Shown: in pieces, positions 9,074 through 16,899 of the stretch
How positions within the stretch are numbered: the stretch's first letter is position 1
Layout: each line of letters opens with the position of its first letter
From: an uncultured SAR116 cluster alpha proteobacterium
GTDB lineage: Bacteria; Pseudomonadota; Alphaproteobacteria; Puniceispirillales; GCA-002684695
Length of the DNA: 64,000 nt
Reading direction: 5' to 3'
NCBI GenBank assembly: GCA_902532475.1
Contig: CACAIE010000004.1
Coordinates: 1-64,000, forward strand
The notes under the pieces: generated by a model
Seen by the model: the letters and a program-made list of their open reading frames with translations, nothing else
The model's database searches: none
What the model was told of the DNA's origin: nothing
Position numbers and translations under genes: made by a program

Positions 9074-9714
9074 TATATGTTTTTGATTTTTTCAATATAT
9101 TTATCAATTATTTTAAATATATTTAATTTTATTTGATTTTTTGATAGTGACGCATCAATAACATGAACCCTACTAGGGTTTTCAGAAGCTAATTTTAAGT
9201 AGGCTTTTCTAATTAATTTATGAAATTTATCGCCTTTTGATTCAAATCTATTTTCATTTGAAATTCTTGAGTTAGCTCGTGATAAACCATCTTGATAGTC
9301 AATATCTAATAAAAACGTTAAATCAGGTTCGATTTCTTCAAGGCAAAAAAAGTGCAAAGTATTTATTTTATTTTCTGGAATTCCACCTACTAGGCCTTGG
9401 TATACTCTAGTTGAATCTGAAAATCTATCACTGATAACTATTTTTCCTTCATTCAAAGAAGGTTTAATCAGCCTAATAAAATTATCTCTTCTCGCGGCAT
9501 ACATTAAAAGCGCTTCTGTTTCAACATCCCACCTATTAGGAGTTCCAGTAACCAAAAGTTTACGGATACTTTCTGCTCCCTCAGAGCCTCCAGGTTCCCT
9601 TGTTATCAAAACTTTAAATGATTTTGATATTAAATATTTTGAAAGAAAATTTATTTGGGTAGTTTTTCCAGATCCTTCACCACCTTCAAATGTAATAAAT
9701 AATGATTTATTCAC
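9073..9714 (-). CDS. tmk: Thymidylate kinase
   Basis: 213 residues, standard length. The P-loop FEGGEGSGKTT lies at residues 9-19, then REPGG around residue 40, SDRFSDST with YQG for the dTMP pocket, and FLLDID before the LID region with the SRISNENRFESKGDKFH segment. It phosphorylates dTMP to dTDP using ATP. It sits between dacA and holB in the conserved cell-envelope/replication operon. Confidence 0.96.
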   Translation of the reverse strand: MNKSLFITFEGGEGSGKTTQINFLSKYLISKSFKVLITREPGGSEGAESIRKLLVTGTPNRWDVETEALLMYAARRDNFIRLIKPSLNEGKIVISDRFSDSTRVYQGLVGGIPENKINTLHFFCLEEIEPDLTFLLDIDYQDGLSRANSRISNENRFESKGDKFHKLIRKAYLKLASENPSRVHVIDASLSKNQIKLNIFKIIDKYIEKIKNI

Positions 9715-9729
9715 GAATGAAACCTAAAA

Positions 9730-10863
9730 TCATTTCACTGCTCCCCATATGATGTAGTCAACAGTTGAACCTATTCTTTTTAATACACCTTGTTTTTTAA
9801 CTTCTTCTCCAGAGAACATTGGAAAAGAAAGCACCTTTTCATCTGAAATTTCGATAATCAGTTTCCCAAGTTCTATATCTTTATGAATTGGAGCAGAAAT
9901 TGGTTCGTTCCATTTAGCTTTAATATTCATTTCTCTTTTTTCAACAGAGTTCAATAACAAATTTATATCTTCTTTTACTATTAATGGAACAGAATTATTT
10001 TCACCCAAAAAAACTTTTGCATCAATAACCTTTTGATTAGCTTTATAAAAATTTACTTTTTTAAATTCTCTAAATGCAGAGTTTAATAACCTTGCAGACT
10101 CCTGTTTCCTCTGTCGCATTGAAGTCATTCCATTTAATACTAAAACAAATCTTAAGTTGCCCCGCAAAGCAGAAGCGACTAAGCCGTAACCAGATTCTTG
10201 TGTGTGACCAGTTTTTAAACCATCAGAACCATAAACTAAATTATTATATAATATAGGGTTTCTATTGTCTTGTTTTATCCCATTAAAAGTAAAAGATTTT
10301 TCAGCAAACATTTTGTATAATTCAGGAAAATTTTTTATTAGACTAGAAGTCAATATTGATAAATCTCTTGCAGTTGTATTCTGATCAGGGTCTGGCCAAC
10401 CGGTAGAGTTTTTAAAAACGGTATTTTTCATGTTTAATTCTTTTGCGACAGAGTTCATCAGGTCTGAAAAAATATCTTCTGTACCTGAAATACCCTCAGC
10501 TAAAACGATAGCAGCATCATTTCCTGATTGGACAATAACACCCCTTAATAGGTCAGACACAGAAACATTTTGCCCCGGTTCTAAAAATGTCCTTGAACCT
10601 CGTTTTTTCCAAGCTCTTTCACTAACGATAAATTTATCATTCATTGATATACTTTTATTTTTAATTTTTTCAAAGGTTATATATATCGTCATTAATTTAG
10701 CCATTGAAGCAGGCTTCATTAGCTGATCAGAATTTTTTTCTAAAATAATATGACTTGAGTCAAAATCAATCATTATCGCTTGTTGTGCAATTGTATCCAT
10801 AGAATAGGAATATTTAGTTAAAAGGATAAAAAACAAACAATATAAAAATTTATAAAACTTCAT
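9730..10863 (-). CDS. dacA: D-alanyl-D-alanine carboxypeptidase (PBP5/6 type)
   Basis: 377 residues. An N-terminal signal peptide (about residues 1-21) is followed by the penicillin-binding triad: S53-x-x-K56 in PASMAKLMT, S113-G-N115 in VQSGNDAA, and K216-T-G218 in GLKTGHT. The C-terminal PBP5 beta domain (about 270-355) and a final hydrophobic/basic stretch ending in the membrane-associating helix are present. It trims pentapeptide side chains of peptidoglycan in the periplasm. The rlpA-dacA-tmk-holB order is common in alphaproteobacteria, and the gap to rlpA is 21 nt. Confidence 0.94.
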   Translation of the reverse strand: MKFYKFLYCLFFILLTKYSYSMDTIAQQAIMIDFDSSHIILEKNSDQLMKPASMAKLMTIYITFEKIKNKSISMNDKFIVSERAWKKRGSRTFLEPGQNVSVSDLLRGVIVQSGNDAAIVLAEGISGTEDIFSDLMNSVAKELNMKNTVFKNSTGWPDPDQNTTARDLSILTSSLIKNFPELYKMFAEKSFTFNGIKQDNRNPILYNNLVYGSDGLKTGHTQESGYGLVASALRGNLRFVLVLNGMTSMRQRKQESARLLNSAFREFKKVNFYKANQKVIDAKVFLGENNSVPLIVKEDINLLLNSVEKREMNIKAKWNEPISAPIHKDIELGKLIIEISDEKVLSFPMFSGEEVKKQGVLKRIGSTVDYIIWGAVK

Positions 10864-10884
10864 GACATATTCCTCATTTAAAAA

Positions 10885-11967
10885 TCAATCTACAACTATT
10901 TTTGAGCCTTTATAGCCCAATTCAAAAACTTTTTTAAGAATTTCATCAGCTTTTTCTATTTCTTGTGTAGGTCCAAGCCTAACTCTATGCAAGATTCTTC
11001 CCTGATAATCAATAGTAGTTATTTTTGTTTTAGATAAATGCGCAACTTTAGCAACTACATTATTTGCATTAATAGTTGAGGAAAAAGCTCCAACCTGAAT
11101 CCAAATTTTGGTTTCTGTTGGATTAACTTTTCTTAAATTGCCTTGTCGAGAAGAAGCAAGTATTTCAGTAAAGCTTTTTTGTATATTAATTTTTGTGTCA
11201 TCCAAAACCTTAACTCCTTCAGATGTGTTCTTTATAGAAACCTTGGGTCTAGAAACTGAATTAATAGATGGCAAAATTAATGGTTGATTTTTAGGAATAT
11301 AAATACCTGGAAAATTTCCTTCTTTAGCAGACCTTTCCAACCATAATGATTTCTCTAATAAAATATTTACTTTAACTCTTGAAACTCCTACATCTTTAAA
11401 ACCTAATAGTTCTGCTGCTTTTTCTGACAAATCAATAATCCTGCCATGCACATAAGGTCCCCTATCATTGATTCTTACGTTTAAAACATTTCCATTGTCT
11501 AAATTAGTTACCCTAACCATACTTGGCATAGGCAATGTTTTATGTGCAGCGCTAATAATATTTTTATTAAAAATTTCTCCATTTGCTGTCATTCTTCCAT
11601 GAAACTTATCTCCATACCATGAAGCAATTCCTGTTTCTTCATAAGTCAAATCTCTTTTTGGATAATACCATATATTATTAATTTCATATGGGTCTCCAAC
11701 TTTATAAATAGGATTTGGAGTATTTTTAGTATCACTAGATTCAATTGTTTCAACAATTTCTTCTGATGTTTTGATATCATCTTTTAATATATCAGGTTGT
11801 ATTGATGGATAGACTTTATTCTGCTCTTTTAGTGATATTTTTTCTGCATTATTTATATTTTCTTTAACTGCTAATTCAACCAAACCACCTACATCAGAAC
11901 ATGAAGAAAACAATAAAATTATAAATAAAGTATTAGTTATATTTATTAGTTTTGATTTTAAAGCCAT
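10885..11967 (-). CDS. rlpA: Septal ring lytic transglycosylase RlpA family lipoprotein with SPOR domain
   Basis: 360 residues. A hydrophobic leader ending in LLFSSC gives a lipobox with the lipidated Cys at 23. The double-psi beta-barrel domain (about residues 112-195) carries GIASWYGDKFHGRMTANGE and VRINDRGPYVHGRIIDLS, the RlpA signature with its conserved Asp. A C-terminal SPOR domain (about 285-360, starting IWIQVGAFSS) should bind denuded glycan at the division septum. The linker, residues 35-90, is low-complexity. It acts at the outer membrane/periplasm in daughter-cell separation. Confidence 0.93.
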   Translation of the reverse strand: MALKSKLINITNTLFIILLFSSCSDVGGLVELAVKENINNAEKISLKEQNKVYPSIQPDILKDDIKTSEEIVETIESSDTKNTPNPIYKVGDPYEINNIWYYPKRDLTYEETGIASWYGDKFHGRMTANGEIFNKNIISAAHKTLPMPSMVRVTNLDNGNVLNVRINDRGPYVHGRIIDLSEKAAELLGFKDVGVSRVKVNILLEKSLWLERSAKEGNFPGIYIPKNQPLILPSINSVSRPKVSIKNTSEGVKVLDDTKINIQKSFTEILASSRQGNLRKVNPTETKIWIQVGAFSSTINANNVVAKVAHLSKTKITTIDYQGRILHRVRLGPTQEIEKADEILKKVFELGYKGSKIVVD

Positions 11968-11981
11968 TGTAAATTATTTAA

Positions 11982-12950
11982 TTAATTAATTATTTTATCT
12001 GAAAGCAACCCAACTGATAAAGCAAAATAATTTGATCTATTCCATTTTAAAAGAGTTTCAAAATTATTATAAACGAGAAACGAATTCTTCCTCATTTTAT
12101 CAACAATTAATAATCTCGCATTAATATTAACTAAAGGTAAATTAGTGCCATCAATTTTTTTAATTCCTATTTTAGACCAATCTTTAATTTTTTTATTTTT
12201 CTTATTATAATTTAATATGTTTTTAACTTCTTTAGTGGAAACATTCCGACCCCATATTAAATTACCCTTCCAACCGTTTTTACTTAAATAGTTAGCTATC
12301 GAACCAAACACATCTTCCTTAGTATTCCATATGTCTATTTTACCATCCATATTTTCATCTACTGCATATTTTAAATAAGAACTAGGCATTAACTGACACT
12401 GGCCAAGTGCACCAGCCCAACCACTTTTAATATTTTGGAAATCAACCATTTCATTCTCAATTATTTTTAATGCTGAAATTAATTCTGATCGAAAGTATTT
12501 ACTTCTTCTTCCATCATAAGCTAAACTAGATAAAGTATGAAATAAGTTAAAGTTTCCCATATTGTTTCCAAAATTAGACTCTATTGCCCATAATGAAATT
12601 ATATACCTGCTTTGAACATTATATTTTTTTGATATTTTATCTAATAAATCTTTATTTTTTAAAAATTCTTTTTTAGCTTTATTAATTCGATAATCAGAAA
12701 CTATTCTCTTTTTATACTCTTCAAAAGTTAACTTAAATTCTGGTTGATTTCTATCCAATTTAATCGTTTTTTTTATGGGTTTAGCATCATTTAAAACTTC
12801 AAGAGTTGATTGTGAAATCCCTTTAGTAATTGCCTCCCTCTTGAAGTCCTCCAGCCATTTGTCAAATGTTATGTCAGCAAATGAATTAAATGAGATACAA
12901 GATACAATTATTGACATAAATAAAATATTAACTTTATTTTTTGTTATCAT
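11982..12950 (-). CDS. Lytic murein transglycosylase (MltB family)
   Basis: 322 residues from the ATG at 12950; a TTG three codons upstream gives a longer frame but has no better ribosome site. It has a signal peptide (SIIVSCISFNSFA), then the SLT_2/MltB catalytic domain with the glutamate in WAIESNFG, followed by HTLSSLAYDGRRS, GALGQCQLMPSSYLKYAVD and WNTKEDVFGSIANYL, all hallmarks of MltB-type transglycosylases that cleave the MurNAc-GlcNAc bond. No C-terminal peptidoglycan-binding domain follows; the protein ends soon after the catalytic part. The leading Cys of CISF is not in a good lipobox, so it is probably soluble periplasmic. It runs with rlpA after a 14-nt gap. Confidence 0.9.
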   Translation of the reverse strand: MITKNKVNILFMSIIVSCISFNSFADITFDKWLEDFKREAITKGISQSTLEVLNDAKPIKKTIKLDRNQPEFKLTFEEYKKRIVSDYRINKAKKEFLKNKDLLDKISKKYNVQSRYIISLWAIESNFGNNMGNFNLFHTLSSLAYDGRRSKYFRSELISALKIIENEMVDFQNIKSGWAGALGQCQLMPSSYLKYAVDENMDGKIDIWNTKEDVFGSIANYLSKNGWKGNLIWGRNVSTKEVKNILNYNKKNKKIKDWSKIGIKKIDGTNLPLVNINARLLIVDKMRKNSFLVYNNFETLLKWNRSNYFALSVGLLSDKIIN

Positions 12951-13027
12951 TACAAACAACTATTGAAATTAATTAAAAAGTTATTTAAACAATGCATTGA
13001 TTTATATTTAGCTTCAAGTTATTTGAT

Positions 13028-13034
13028 TATAAAT
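13028..13034 (+). promoter_or_regulatory. Possible -10 element of tRNA-Ser
   Basis: TATAAAT lies 8 nt upstream of the mature tRNA 5' end, which would put the start of transcription near 13041. No good -35 hexamer stands at 16-18 nt (TTGATT at 12997 is too far). In such AT-rich DNA this is only suggestive. Confidence 0.3.
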
Positions 13035-13042
13035 ATAAAGTA

Positions 13043-13132
13043 GGGCGTTTGGCAGAGTGGTTGAATGCGACGGTCTTGAAAACCGTTAAGGGTGAAAGCC
13101 CTTCCAGGGTTCGAATCCCTGAGCGCCCGCCA
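13043..13132 (+). tRNA. tRNA-Ser(UGA)
   Basis: 90 nt with encoded CCA. The seven-pair acceptor stem is GGGCGTT with AGCGCCC, with discriminator G before CCA. The D arm contains GGCAGAGTGGTTGAATGC. The anticodon stem ACGGT/ACCGT closes the loop CTTGAAA, with anticodon TGA at 13077-13079. A long variable arm (around GGGTGAAAGCCC) marks a class II tRNA, and the T arm has GGTTCGAATCC. It decodes UCA and related serine codons. Its 3' end borders a GC-rich two-gene islet. Confidence 0.98.
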
Positions 13133-13217
13133 CTTAAATACAATATACAAAATCATATAGAACCTAAAAGTTAGGACTTGATACTTTATACGATCACAAG
13201 TTGGAGTTAGGCTGCTA

Positions 13218-14009
13218 TTAAGTTAATGACTTTAAAAAACCAATCATTTTCTGAGCTATCTGCTCACCGGCTTCAACCAGGATTGAGTGTTTTAGCCCAG
13301 GTAGTATGATCAACTGTGAATGAGGTAAAGCATCATCTATCAGCTTGTTTAAACGATAATTACAACCACCATCAAACTCACCAGTAATAATTAGTGAGGG
13401 TTGGTTAACCTCATGCAGCCAAGGCATCATCTCGGTACTTGCATAAATACGAAATACATTCAAAAACACTTCAGCATCCGTGGAAAGCACCTGTTGCAAA
13501 CGCCTCTCTACCAGGTCGGGTCGTTGCTCTAGGAAAGAATTGCTAAACCACCGGTTGGTCAGTGTGCAAAGAATTTTTTCAATCCCATGTTCTTCCATAG
13601 CTTTGACTACGTCCCATACTTTAGCGCTGTCATCTTTGGATCTGCCAGCAGCTGTGGAAAATAGGCCTAAGGAAATAACTCGCTCGGGGAAACACAATGC
13701 GTAGCGTGGCCCAATCATCCCTCCCAGAGAATGTCCTGCAAGATGCACTTTCTCATAACCCAAGGTTTGACGTAGTTTTTCCAAGTCAACCACCAGTTCA
13801 TCCAGGCCAAATTCACCAAAATGCAAAGGCGATTCACCATGACCACGTAAATCATAAGTAACCACGGTAAAATGTTGTTCCAAGACTGGCGTCAAAAAGC
13901 GCCAAGCATCACGCGCTGCGCCTATCCCATGTATCAAGATTAAGGGTTCGCCATTGCCTTCAACCTTATATACACAATCAATAGCCGACGATAAGTCAAC
14001 AGATAACAT
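13218..14009 (-). CDS. Alpha/beta hydrolase (GC-rich islet)
   Basis: 263 residues of alpha/beta hydrolase fold: oxyanion HGIG at 27-30, DLRGHGES, nucleophile S94 in AGHSLGGM, acid D213 in TGEFDGGCN and H241 in PGLKHS. It resembles 3-oxoadipate enol-lactonase or haloalkane/ester hydrolases. A clear GGAG ribosome site precedes the ATG, and the gene follows the luciferase-like gene after 10 nt, so they form one operon. Base use differs sharply from neighbours: 33 of 60 bases are G/C at 13501-13560 against 13 of 60 at 22081-22140 in mfd. This and the tRNA-Ser next door suggest recent acquisition. The substrate is unknown. Confidence 0.85.
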   Translation of the reverse strand: MLSVDLSSAIDCVYKVEGNGEPLILIHGIGAARDAWRFLTPVLEQHFTVVTYDLRGHGESPLHFGEFGLDELVVDLEKLRQTLGYEKVHLAGHSLGGMIGPRYALCFPERVISLGLFSTAAGRSKDDSAKVWDVVKAMEEHGIEKILCTLTNRWFSNSFLEQRPDLVERRLQQVLSTDAEVFLNVFRIYASTEMMPWLHEVNQPSLIITGEFDGGCNYRLNKLIDDALPHSQLIILPGLKHSILVEAGEQIAQKMIGFLKSLT

Positions 14010-14019
14010 TTCAATGCTC

Positions 14020-15042
14020 CTATCTAATTACGTTGCATTGGCTAAAGTTGGGAATTACATCTGTGACCATGCGTTCCATAGCGGCCATAGCTTCCTTCTG
14101 TGGCAACCCAAAATTTAAATTGCAAATCAATTCATCAATACCTAGATTAGAGTAAACCTGAATCTTTTCATTCACCTCATCGGCGGTACCTATTAGAACA
14201 TTTGCAGCTAGTTCTTCAATGGTTTGTTTGCGGGGTAAAGCTTCTAGACAACCATTCTTTACACTCCCCGGGCCACCAAAAGCGTTGTCAAAACGCTCGA
14301 AATAACTATAATTAAATTCTAAAGCTCGACGGGCATCGTCCTTGTCTTTAGCTACATAACATGCTCGCAACAAAGAGAGTTTTTGCTGGCCATCTGCGCT
14401 CTTTCCTTCATGAAAAGCCTGCACCTGATCCATCATCATTTGGTGATCACCCGCCAACGCTGTAGTCTGTACTTGGAATCCTTGCTTGGCGGCATTATAG
14501 ATTTTCTCTGGTGCCATGACCGCCACCATAAGGCGAGGCATGGGCTTGGTATAAGGCCTCGGCATAATGGTAATGGGCTCAAACTGATAATACTTTCCCT
14601 CATAGCCTACTTCTTCTTGACTAAGTAACAAATTAAGCACTTCTAAAGATTCTGTAAATCGCTCCTGAGTCTCGGCCATAGGCACACCAAGACGTTCCAT
14701 CTCATAGCCAAAGGCACCCTTACCTACTCCCAATACTAGGCGTCCGTTAGTAAGAATATCGGCCATAGCCACTTCACCTGCATAAGAGCGCATATCATGA
14801 ATAGGCAAAACAACAATGGATGTTACTATATCCAAATTCATAGTGTGATCTGCCACCTTTACGGCAAAAGTCAGGGGTGCAGGATTTAGAAGTATATTTA
14901 CCAAATGGTGTTCAGGAATGGACACACCGGAATAGCCCCCCTGATCAGCAAAGATAGCCTGTTCGAGCATATCGTCATAAAGTTTTTTACCACCTATACT
15001 GGGGTCAGGGTAATAGCTCGACAAAAAATGATTAAATTCCAT
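14020..15042 (-). CDS. LLM-class flavin-dependent oxidoreductase (luciferase-like)
   Basis: 340 residues, bacterial luciferase-like TIM barrel. Visible are SIPEHHL near residue 40, LDIVTSIVVLPIHD, and ADILTNGRLVLGVGKG, the hallmark segment of LLM flavoproteins that use FMNH2 or F420. The C-terminal LIGTADEVNEKIQVYSNLGI is also typical. A GGAG ribosome site precedes the ATG. Together with the hydrolase 10 nt downstream it could oxidise and then cleave a ketone or heterocycle, but no substrate is identifiable. GC content is high like its partner and unlike the flanking genes, so transfer is likely. Membership in the class is sure; the reaction is not. Confidence 0.87.
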   Translation of the reverse strand: MEFNHFLSSYYPDPSIGGKKLYDDMLEQAIFADQGGYSGVSIPEHHLVNILLNPAPLTFAVKVADHTMNLDIVTSIVVLPIHDMRSYAGEVAMADILTNGRLVLGVGKGAFGYEMERLGVPMAETQERFTESLEVLNLLLSQEEVGYEGKYYQFEPITIMPRPYTKPMPRLMVAVMAPEKIYNAAKQGFQVQTTALAGDHQMMMDQVQAFHEGKSADGQQKLSLLRACYVAKDKDDARRALEFNYSYFERFDNAFGGPGSVKNGCLEALPRKQTIEELAANVLIGTADEVNEKIQVYSNLGIDELICNLNFGLPQKEAMAAMERMVTDVIPNFSQCNVIR

Positions 15043-15480
15043 GGACTACTCCAATCAATTGCTGAAAAGTATTTCTACGACCATTAAATAAGTCAAACAT
15101 TATTAATTATGATATAAATTCATATTTATCGAATTAATCTTCAAACATTAAAAACACTCTAACAGTTGCAGAACTTAGGAACATCAAAAAGACTGTTCCT
15201 GATAGATTAATCTTTAACATATGACTCTATTTAATGAGCTATATCCTTAACTAGAATCTTTTATGTAATTGATTTTATTAATTTTTTATTTACAGTCCCT
15301 TATCATTTTATAACAACAATTCCTGGATTAACCCTAATTATCAAAGTTTATCCCTAGGACATAATTTTGGATATTTTTGATTGATGCTTATTACTATAAT
15401 TAGAGTCATAATAAAAATATTTATTGATTTAAATTATTAATGTAACAAATTATAAATAAATATTATTTAGGAGAGAGTAT
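15043..15480. other. 438-nt intergenic region between the islet and the DUF2652 gene
   Basis: AT-rich DNA holding the upstream regions of two divergent genes. No RNA gene, long hairpin or repeat is visible, and no copy of the tRNA-Ser 3' end is seen. A start-less 28-codon open stretch at 15138-15224 (+), including TVAELRNIKKTVPDRL, might be a gene remnant but cannot be identified. Confidence 0.5.
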
Positions 15481-16206
15481 TTGTCTAATTCTGGATATTT
15501 GTTAATTGCTGATATAAGTGGCTACACTAATTTTGTGAAACTACATAATTTACGAAATAAACCTGTCGTTGGAAAATTTCTTGCAGATAATTTTGAATTC
15601 CACGCTGAGGCAATTATATCCGACTTACTTGAGGTTGTAATAGAAATGATTGAACCCGTTTTGAAATTAAATAAACTTGAGGGTGATGCAGCATTTTTCT
15701 ATTGTGATGACAATGCTATTAAAAATCAAGCTGATCAAATTTTAGAAGCAATGGATAATGCGAATAAAGCTTTCAATGAAAAAGCTTCAAAACTTGTTTT
15801 TGTTCAGGCATGCGGTTGTGAGCCTTGCTTACAATCAAAAAATCTTAAATTGAAAATAGTTGCACATAAAGGGGTCTTCGCTATTAAAAAAATTAGAACC
15901 TTTGAAGAATTGGCTGGTGAAGATGTAATTCTAACCCATAGAATGCTAAAAAACAATATTGAAAGTAATGAGTACTGGATGGTTACAGACAACTTTTTAA
16001 AATTTCTTAGCCCTGAAAATAAAAATAAGTTTTCTCCAATTATACAAAACCTTGAAAGTTTTGGTCAAATAAAATTTAATTATTTGCTATTAAGTTCACC
16101 AGAACCTAAAAATAGTAAAATAGAAAAAAGATCTAGAATGTACAATTGGTTTGTTCAAGCTGCTTATTTTAGTTCTGCAAAATTTAGAAAAAAATCAGTT
16201 TCATAA
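15481..16206 (+). CDS. DUF2652-family protein, nucleotide-cyclase-like fold
   Basis: 241 residues. The start is TTG, chosen because AGGAGAG stands just upstream and the family begins with GYLLIADISGYTNF. That segment looks like the F-x-D-I-x-G-F-T motif of class III nucleotide cyclases, with metal-type aspartates at D11 and, in KLEGDAAFFY, D69. This agrees with DUF2652 being a cyclase-fold relative. A Cys-x-x-Cys pair (GCEPCLQ) lies around residue 115. Residues for purine recognition are not obvious, so catalysis is doubtful. It stands alone between an AT-rich gap and an oppositely oriented operon. Its function is unknown. Confidence 0.75.
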   Translation: MSNSGYLLIADISGYTNFVKLHNLRNKPVVGKFLADNFEFHAEAIISDLLEVVIEMIEPVLKLNKLEGDAAFFYCDDNAIKNQADQILEAMDNANKAFNEKASKLVFVQACGCEPCLQSKNLKLKIVAHKGVFAIKKIRTFEELAGEDVILTHRMLKNNIESNEYWMVTDNFLKFLSPENKNKFSPIIQNLESFGQIKFNYLLLSSPEPKNSKIEKRSRMYNWFVQAAYFSSAKFRKKSVS

Positions 16207-16220
16207 TCAATAATGTCAAA

Positions 16221-16748
16221 CTAAAATTTGTAATGCACTTTAAAAAATATCTCATCTTGATAAAAATTATAAATATTATCTTGTTTGTAATCAGTCCAAG
16301 GCAAACCTGTTCCACAATGAAATTCTCTATTAAATTTATCGATACATGGCTTTTCTTTAATTTTTCCCCCCTTAACAAGAGCATTATCAATGCCCAATAA
16401 AAATTTAAAATTATTAAATTTTTTACCTATGATTAAACCTATTGAATACATTTGAGTAGCATTCAACAAATCGCTTTTATACCCATTATCAAAGCTTAAA
16501 GGTATTATTAAAATATTTTCATTAAATTCAAATAATATTTTAGTCTTTAAATTTAATTGAATGCTTGTTGATTTGTAAAAATTTCCAAACATGAATTTTT
16601 GACCATTAGGCGCAATAAAATTTCCACTCCATAATTGAGATTGTGAATAAGAATTGGAACCATAAGTGTCCATTAACTGAAACTTGGTATTCCCAAATAC
16701 AGGACTATAAATTAGAATTAAAAATATTAAAATTATTATTTTTTTCAT
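16221..16748 (-). CDS. Putative outer-membrane protein, unknown function
   Basis: 175 residues from the ATG at 16748, chosen because the signal peptide MKKIIILIFLILIYSPVFG starts there; the frame is open nine codons further. The mature part shows alternating hydrophobic/polar stretches and ends in FFKVHYKF, whose terminal Phe fits the beta-barrel assembly signal. Two cysteines (KPCIDKF, FHCGTG) could form a disulfide. I recognise no family. It overlaps the end of the small lipoprotein gene by 44 nt in another frame and is third in an apparent operon with the subtilisin-like lipoprotein. A beta-barrel partner for the protease is a guess. Confidence 0.6.
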   Translation of the reverse strand: MKKIIILIFLILIYSPVFGNTKFQLMDTYGSNSYSQSQLWSGNFIAPNGQKFMFGNFYKSTSIQLNLKTKILFEFNENILIIPLSFDNGYKSDLLNATQMYSIGLIIGKKFNNFKFLLGIDNALVKGGKIKEKPCIDKFNREFHCGTGLPWTDYKQDNIYNFYQDEIFFKVHYKF

Positions 16749-16899
16749 TTTTGCAACTTGAATAATTATCATCATTAAAACAATCTGTTGGATAAATAGG
16801 CATTGGAACTAAAATATTCTTACCAATTATTTCGTTATTTACAGAACAACCAAATATAAAATTAAGAGAAAATAGAATTAAAAATATTTTATATTTCAT
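16705..16899 (-). CDS. Small lipoprotein, unknown
   Basis: 64 residues: a short leader with lipobox FIFGC, lipidated Cys at 18, then a 46-residue Asn-rich tail with two further cysteines (PTDCF, SSCKN). Its ATG overlaps the protease stop as ATGA, which argues for translation by coupling. The 3' end overlaps the next gene by 44 nt, so the two cannot both tolerate free change there. No homologue is recognised. It could equally be a spurious frame, but lipobox plus coupling favour a real gene. Confidence 0.55.
   Translation of the reverse strand: MKYKIFLILFSLNFIFGCSVNNEIIGKNILVPMPIYPTDCFNDDNYSSCKNEKNNNFNIFNSNL

Noticed and set aside
15138-15224. Open 28-codon stretch on the plus strand including TVAELRNIKKTVPDRL
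   Set aside because: No start codon and no recognisable family; could be a gene remnant but the evidence is too thin.
13043-15480. Direct repeat of the tRNA-Ser 3' end on the far side of the GC-rich islet
   Set aside because: Looked for GTTCGAATCC-like and GAGCGCCCGCCA-like sequence up to 15480 and saw none, so integration at this tRNA remains an inference.
16705-16899. Frameshift reading of the S8 protease into the following frame
   Set aside because: The downstream frame starts with its own signal peptide and lipobox, so separate coupled genes explain it better than a broken autotransporter.
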